Part shown: positions 7,399-8,981 of the stretch, piece after piece | How positions within the stretch are numbered: the stretch's first letter is position 1 | Layout of the letters: each line of letters starts with the position of its first letter | DNA from: Polaribacter sp. | GTDB taxonomy: Bacteria > Bacteroidota > Bacteroidia > Flavobacteriales > Flavobacteriaceae | Direction: 5' to 3' | DNA: 8,981 nucleotides | NCBI GenBank assembly: GCA_003537695.1 | Contig: DPRC01000133.1 | Span: 751-9,731 of the forward strand | The notes under the pieces: generated by a model | The model's database searches: none | Seen by the model: the letters and a program-made list of their open reading frames with translations, nothing else | What the model was told of the DNA's origin: nothing | Translations under genes and position numbers: made by a program

Positions 7399-7467
7399 AA
7401 GTTCTAATAATAGTATCGGTTTCTTTTTTGTAAATCATTTTTATTTGTGATATTCGTTGCAATGAAA

Positions 7468-7911
7468 ATGCAAAAACTGAACTTACCCAACTATAAATTT
7501 AAACTCAAAAGTAACGAAAATAAGACGCTTATTTTTGATAATTTGAGAAAAAAATATATGGTTTTAACTCCAGAAGAATGGGTTCGCCAGCATTTCGTGC
7601 AATTTTTAATTGAAGAAAAGAAGTACCCTGCGTCTTTAATCGCAATAGAGAAACAAGTACTGGTGAATAATTTAAAAAAAAGAAGTGATATTTTAGTATT
7701 TAATAAAGATGGCAATCCAGAAATCATTGTAGAGTGCAAAGCCCCAAAGATTAAAATAACACAGGCAACTTTTGATCAAATTGCACGCTATAATTCAAAG
7801 TTACGAGCAAACTTCTTAGTGGTCACAAACGGTTTGAGTCATTTTTATTGTAAAATGGATTTTGAAAAAGAAACCTATCTTTTTTTAAAGGAAATTCCAG
7901 ATTACAAGTAA
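7468..7911 (+). CDS. Stand-alone HsdR N-terminal-domain (PD-(D/E)XK nuclease fold) protein
   Basis: This small protein of 147 residues matches the type I restriction enzyme R protein N-terminal domain family (HSDR_N-like), found in Bacteroidota as a single-domain protein. It opens with MQKLNLPNYKFKLK, then TPEEWVRQHFVQFLI (residues 34-48), a basic strand with IEKQ (60-63), and the nuclease core KRSDILVF with Asp74, followed by VECKAP with Glu89 and Lys91. This D-(x14)-E-x-K spacing fits a PD-(D/E)XK active site. It continues with QATFDQIARYN and a NGLSHFYC segment. No helicase or motor domain, methylase or specificity subunit is present, so it is not a complete restriction enzyme. The frame opens earlier with GTG at 7447 and ATG at 7462, but homologues as I recall them begin MQKLN, favouring ATG 7468. 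ATG 7462 is the next best choice. It is divergent from holA, and the glycosyltransferase follows 101 nt downstream. Cellular role is unknown; DNA repair or processing is a guess. Confidence 0.85.
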   Translation: MQKLNLPNYKFKLKSNENKTLIFDNLRKKYMVLTPEEWVRQHFVQFLIEEKKYPASLIAIEKQVLVNNLKKRSDILVFNKDGNPEIIVECKAPKIKITQATFDQIARYNSKLRANFLVVTNGLSHFYCKMDFEKETYLFLKEIPDYK

Positions 7912-8012
7912 ATTCAAACGCGCCATTTTTGTCTTTCAAAATTCACTTCTAAGACAGGTATAATTAAAAAAAGTTTATCTAAAATCTCATTTTTTAACTG
8001 TAAATTCACCCC

Positions 8013-8981
8013 TTGAAAACAGCAATTGTCATATTAAATTGGAACGGACAGAAACTCTTAGAAGAGTTTTTACCTGCAATCCTTAATTTTAGTGCAGATT
8101 TGGCTACTATTCATTTAGCTGACAACGCTTCTACAGATAGTTCTATCCAATATGTGAGGACCTATTACCCAGCTGTAAATATCATAGAAAACAAGAGTAA
8201 CGGAGGATATGCAAAAGGCTATAATGATGCTTTGGCAACTATTGAAGCAGACATTTATTGTCTATTAAATTCGGATGTGGAAGTAACAGAAAACTGGCTT
8301 GCTCCTGTCTTATCTGTCTTTGAAAAAGAGCAACAAACTGCAATTATACAGCCCAAGTTACTCGATTTAAAAGATAGAAATAGATTTGAATATGCGGGTG
8401 CTGGTGGTGGGTTTTTAGACTTATACGGCTATCCTTATTGCAGAGGTCGTGTTTTTAACGATTTAGAAATCGATGAGGGACAATTTAATGATGTGACTGA
8501 AATTTTCTGGGCTTCGGGTGCTTGTCTTTTCATTCGTTCTAAAGTATACCACGAAATAGGCGGTCTGGATGAGGATTACTTTGCACATCAAGAGGAAATA
8601 GACCTCTGTTGGCGCGCACAAAATGTTGGTTATAAAGTAAAGTATGTTGGAAATTCCACTGTTTTTCATTTGGGTGGGGCTACTTTGCACGAAACCAATC
8701 CACAAAAAACTTATTTAAACTTTAGAAACAGTTTGTTAAATGTGGTCAAAAATGTTCCAGCAAAATGGTTTCTGTTTGTTATTTTCTCGCGTTTAATTCT
8801 CGATGGTATTGCAGGCATAAAATTCCTTTTTGAACTCAGACCGGTGCATACCTTTGCTATTTTAAAAGCACACATTAGTTTTTATAAAAACTTTTACAAG
8901 TTTTTAGGGAAACGAAAAAAGCTTCAAAAAAAACAGCATTACAATAAGCATACAAGTATTGTTTGGCAGTATTTCATTTTA
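8013..8981 (+). CDS. Family 2 glycosyltransferase, 3' end cut by window
   Basis: An open frame of 323 codons runs from TTG 8013 to the window edge and encodes a GT-A fold, family 2 glycosyltransferase that transfers a sugar from a nucleotide-sugar donor. Motifs are MKTAIVILNWNG (residues 1-12), LADNASTDSS (35-44), NKSNGGYAKGYN (60-71), the metal-binding LLNSD (84-88, in place of DxD), WASGACLFIRS (about 171-181), GGLDEDYF, and the acceptor/catalytic region HQEEIDLCWR (192-201). A hydrophobic segment at residues 252-273 suggests contact with the inner membrane, so lipid-linked or surface-polysaccharide synthesis is likely. The TTG start is well supported: an in-frame TAA lies at 8001-8003, the family motif begins immediately, and the visible frame has no internal ATG. 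From family length only a short C-terminal piece is probably missing. The 101-nt gap upstream shows no clear promoter. The acceptor and sugar are not deducible. Confidence 0.93.
   Translation, partial: MKTAIVILNWNGQKLLEEFLPAILNFSADLATIHLADNASTDSSIQYVRTYYPAVNIIENKSNGGYAKGYNDALATIEADIYCLLNSDVEVTENWLAPVLSVFEKEQQTAIIQPKLLDLKDRNRFEYAGAGGGFLDLYGYPYCRGRVFNDLEIDEGQFNDVTEIFWASGACLFIRSKVYHEIGGLDEDYFAHQEEIDLCWRAQNVGYKVKYVGNSTVFHLGGATLHETNPQKTYLNFRNSLLNVVKNVPAKWFLFVIFSRLILDGIAGIKFLFELRPVHTFAILKAHISFYKNFYKFLGKRKKLQKKQHYNKHTSIVWQYFIL

Noticed and set aside
7447..7467. Upstream GTG (7447) and ATG (7462) as starts of the nuclease-fold gene
   Set aside because: They would add only a few residues before the family-typical MQKLN start at 7468, and neither has a convincing ribosome site. 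They remain possible but are less likely.
7930..7956. TGTCTT/AAGACA inverted repeat after the nuclease-fold gene as a terminator
   Set aside because: The stem is only 6 bp with a 15-nt loop and no T run directly after it. That is too weak to call.
8463..8705. 80-codon minus-strand open frame
   Set aside because: It is antisense to the glycosyltransferase frame, which contains the catalytic HQEEIDLCWR region here. It has no recognisable protein features.
1..8981. Mobile element, CRISPR array, tRNA, rRNA or phage defence island
   Set aside because: No transposase, terminal repeats, regularly spaced repeats or tRNA-like cloverleaf was seen on reading both strands. The genes are mostly ordinary housekeeping functions.

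Overview
The window looks like chromosomal DNA of a member of the Flavobacteriia (Bacteroidota). It is AT-rich. Two candidate promoters follow the Bacteroidota pattern (TTG, about 20 nt, TAnnTTTG) instead of the sigma-70 pattern. Most starts lack a clear Shine-Dalgarno. The proteins read like those of marine or environmental Flavobacteriaceae, and the holA / stand-alone HsdR-N-domain protein / family 2 glycosyltransferase neighbourhood is, from memory, common in that class.

Layout. (1) 1-945, plus: the 3' end of purL, carrying the whole glutaminase domain, then a possible weak terminator. (2) 1026-2789 and 2866-4653, plus: two tandem paralogous AMP-forming long-chain acyl-CoA synthetases. The second has its own candidate promoter and a strong intrinsic terminator at 4661-4692. 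(3) 4814-5530, plus: a DUF2071 (YqjF-like) protein behind its own candidate promoter. (4) 6264-7265 then 5617-6201, minus: holA (DNA polymerase III delta) followed by a membrane-anchored SOUL-family protein, possibly co-transcribed and convergent with the DUF2071 gene. (5) 7447/7468-7911, plus: a small PD-(D/E)XK nuclease-fold protein, divergent from holA across a gap of about 200 bp. (6) 8013-8981, plus: a family 2 glycosyltransferase with a TTG start, cut by the window edge.

How the genes relate. This is mostly housekeeping sequence: purine synthesis, fatty-acid activation, the replication clamp loader and cell-surface glycosylation. The two ligases would activate exogenous or recycled fatty acids to acyl-CoA for degradation or lipid synthesis. 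There is no insertion sequence, tRNA, rRNA, CRISPR array or phage gene. I see no clearly new multi-gene system. The points most worth a second look are the divergence of the first ligase copy at conserved positions, the solitary restriction-fold protein beside holA, and a SOUL-family 'heme-binding' protein with neither histidine nor cysteine. No gap between genes exceeds 300 bp.
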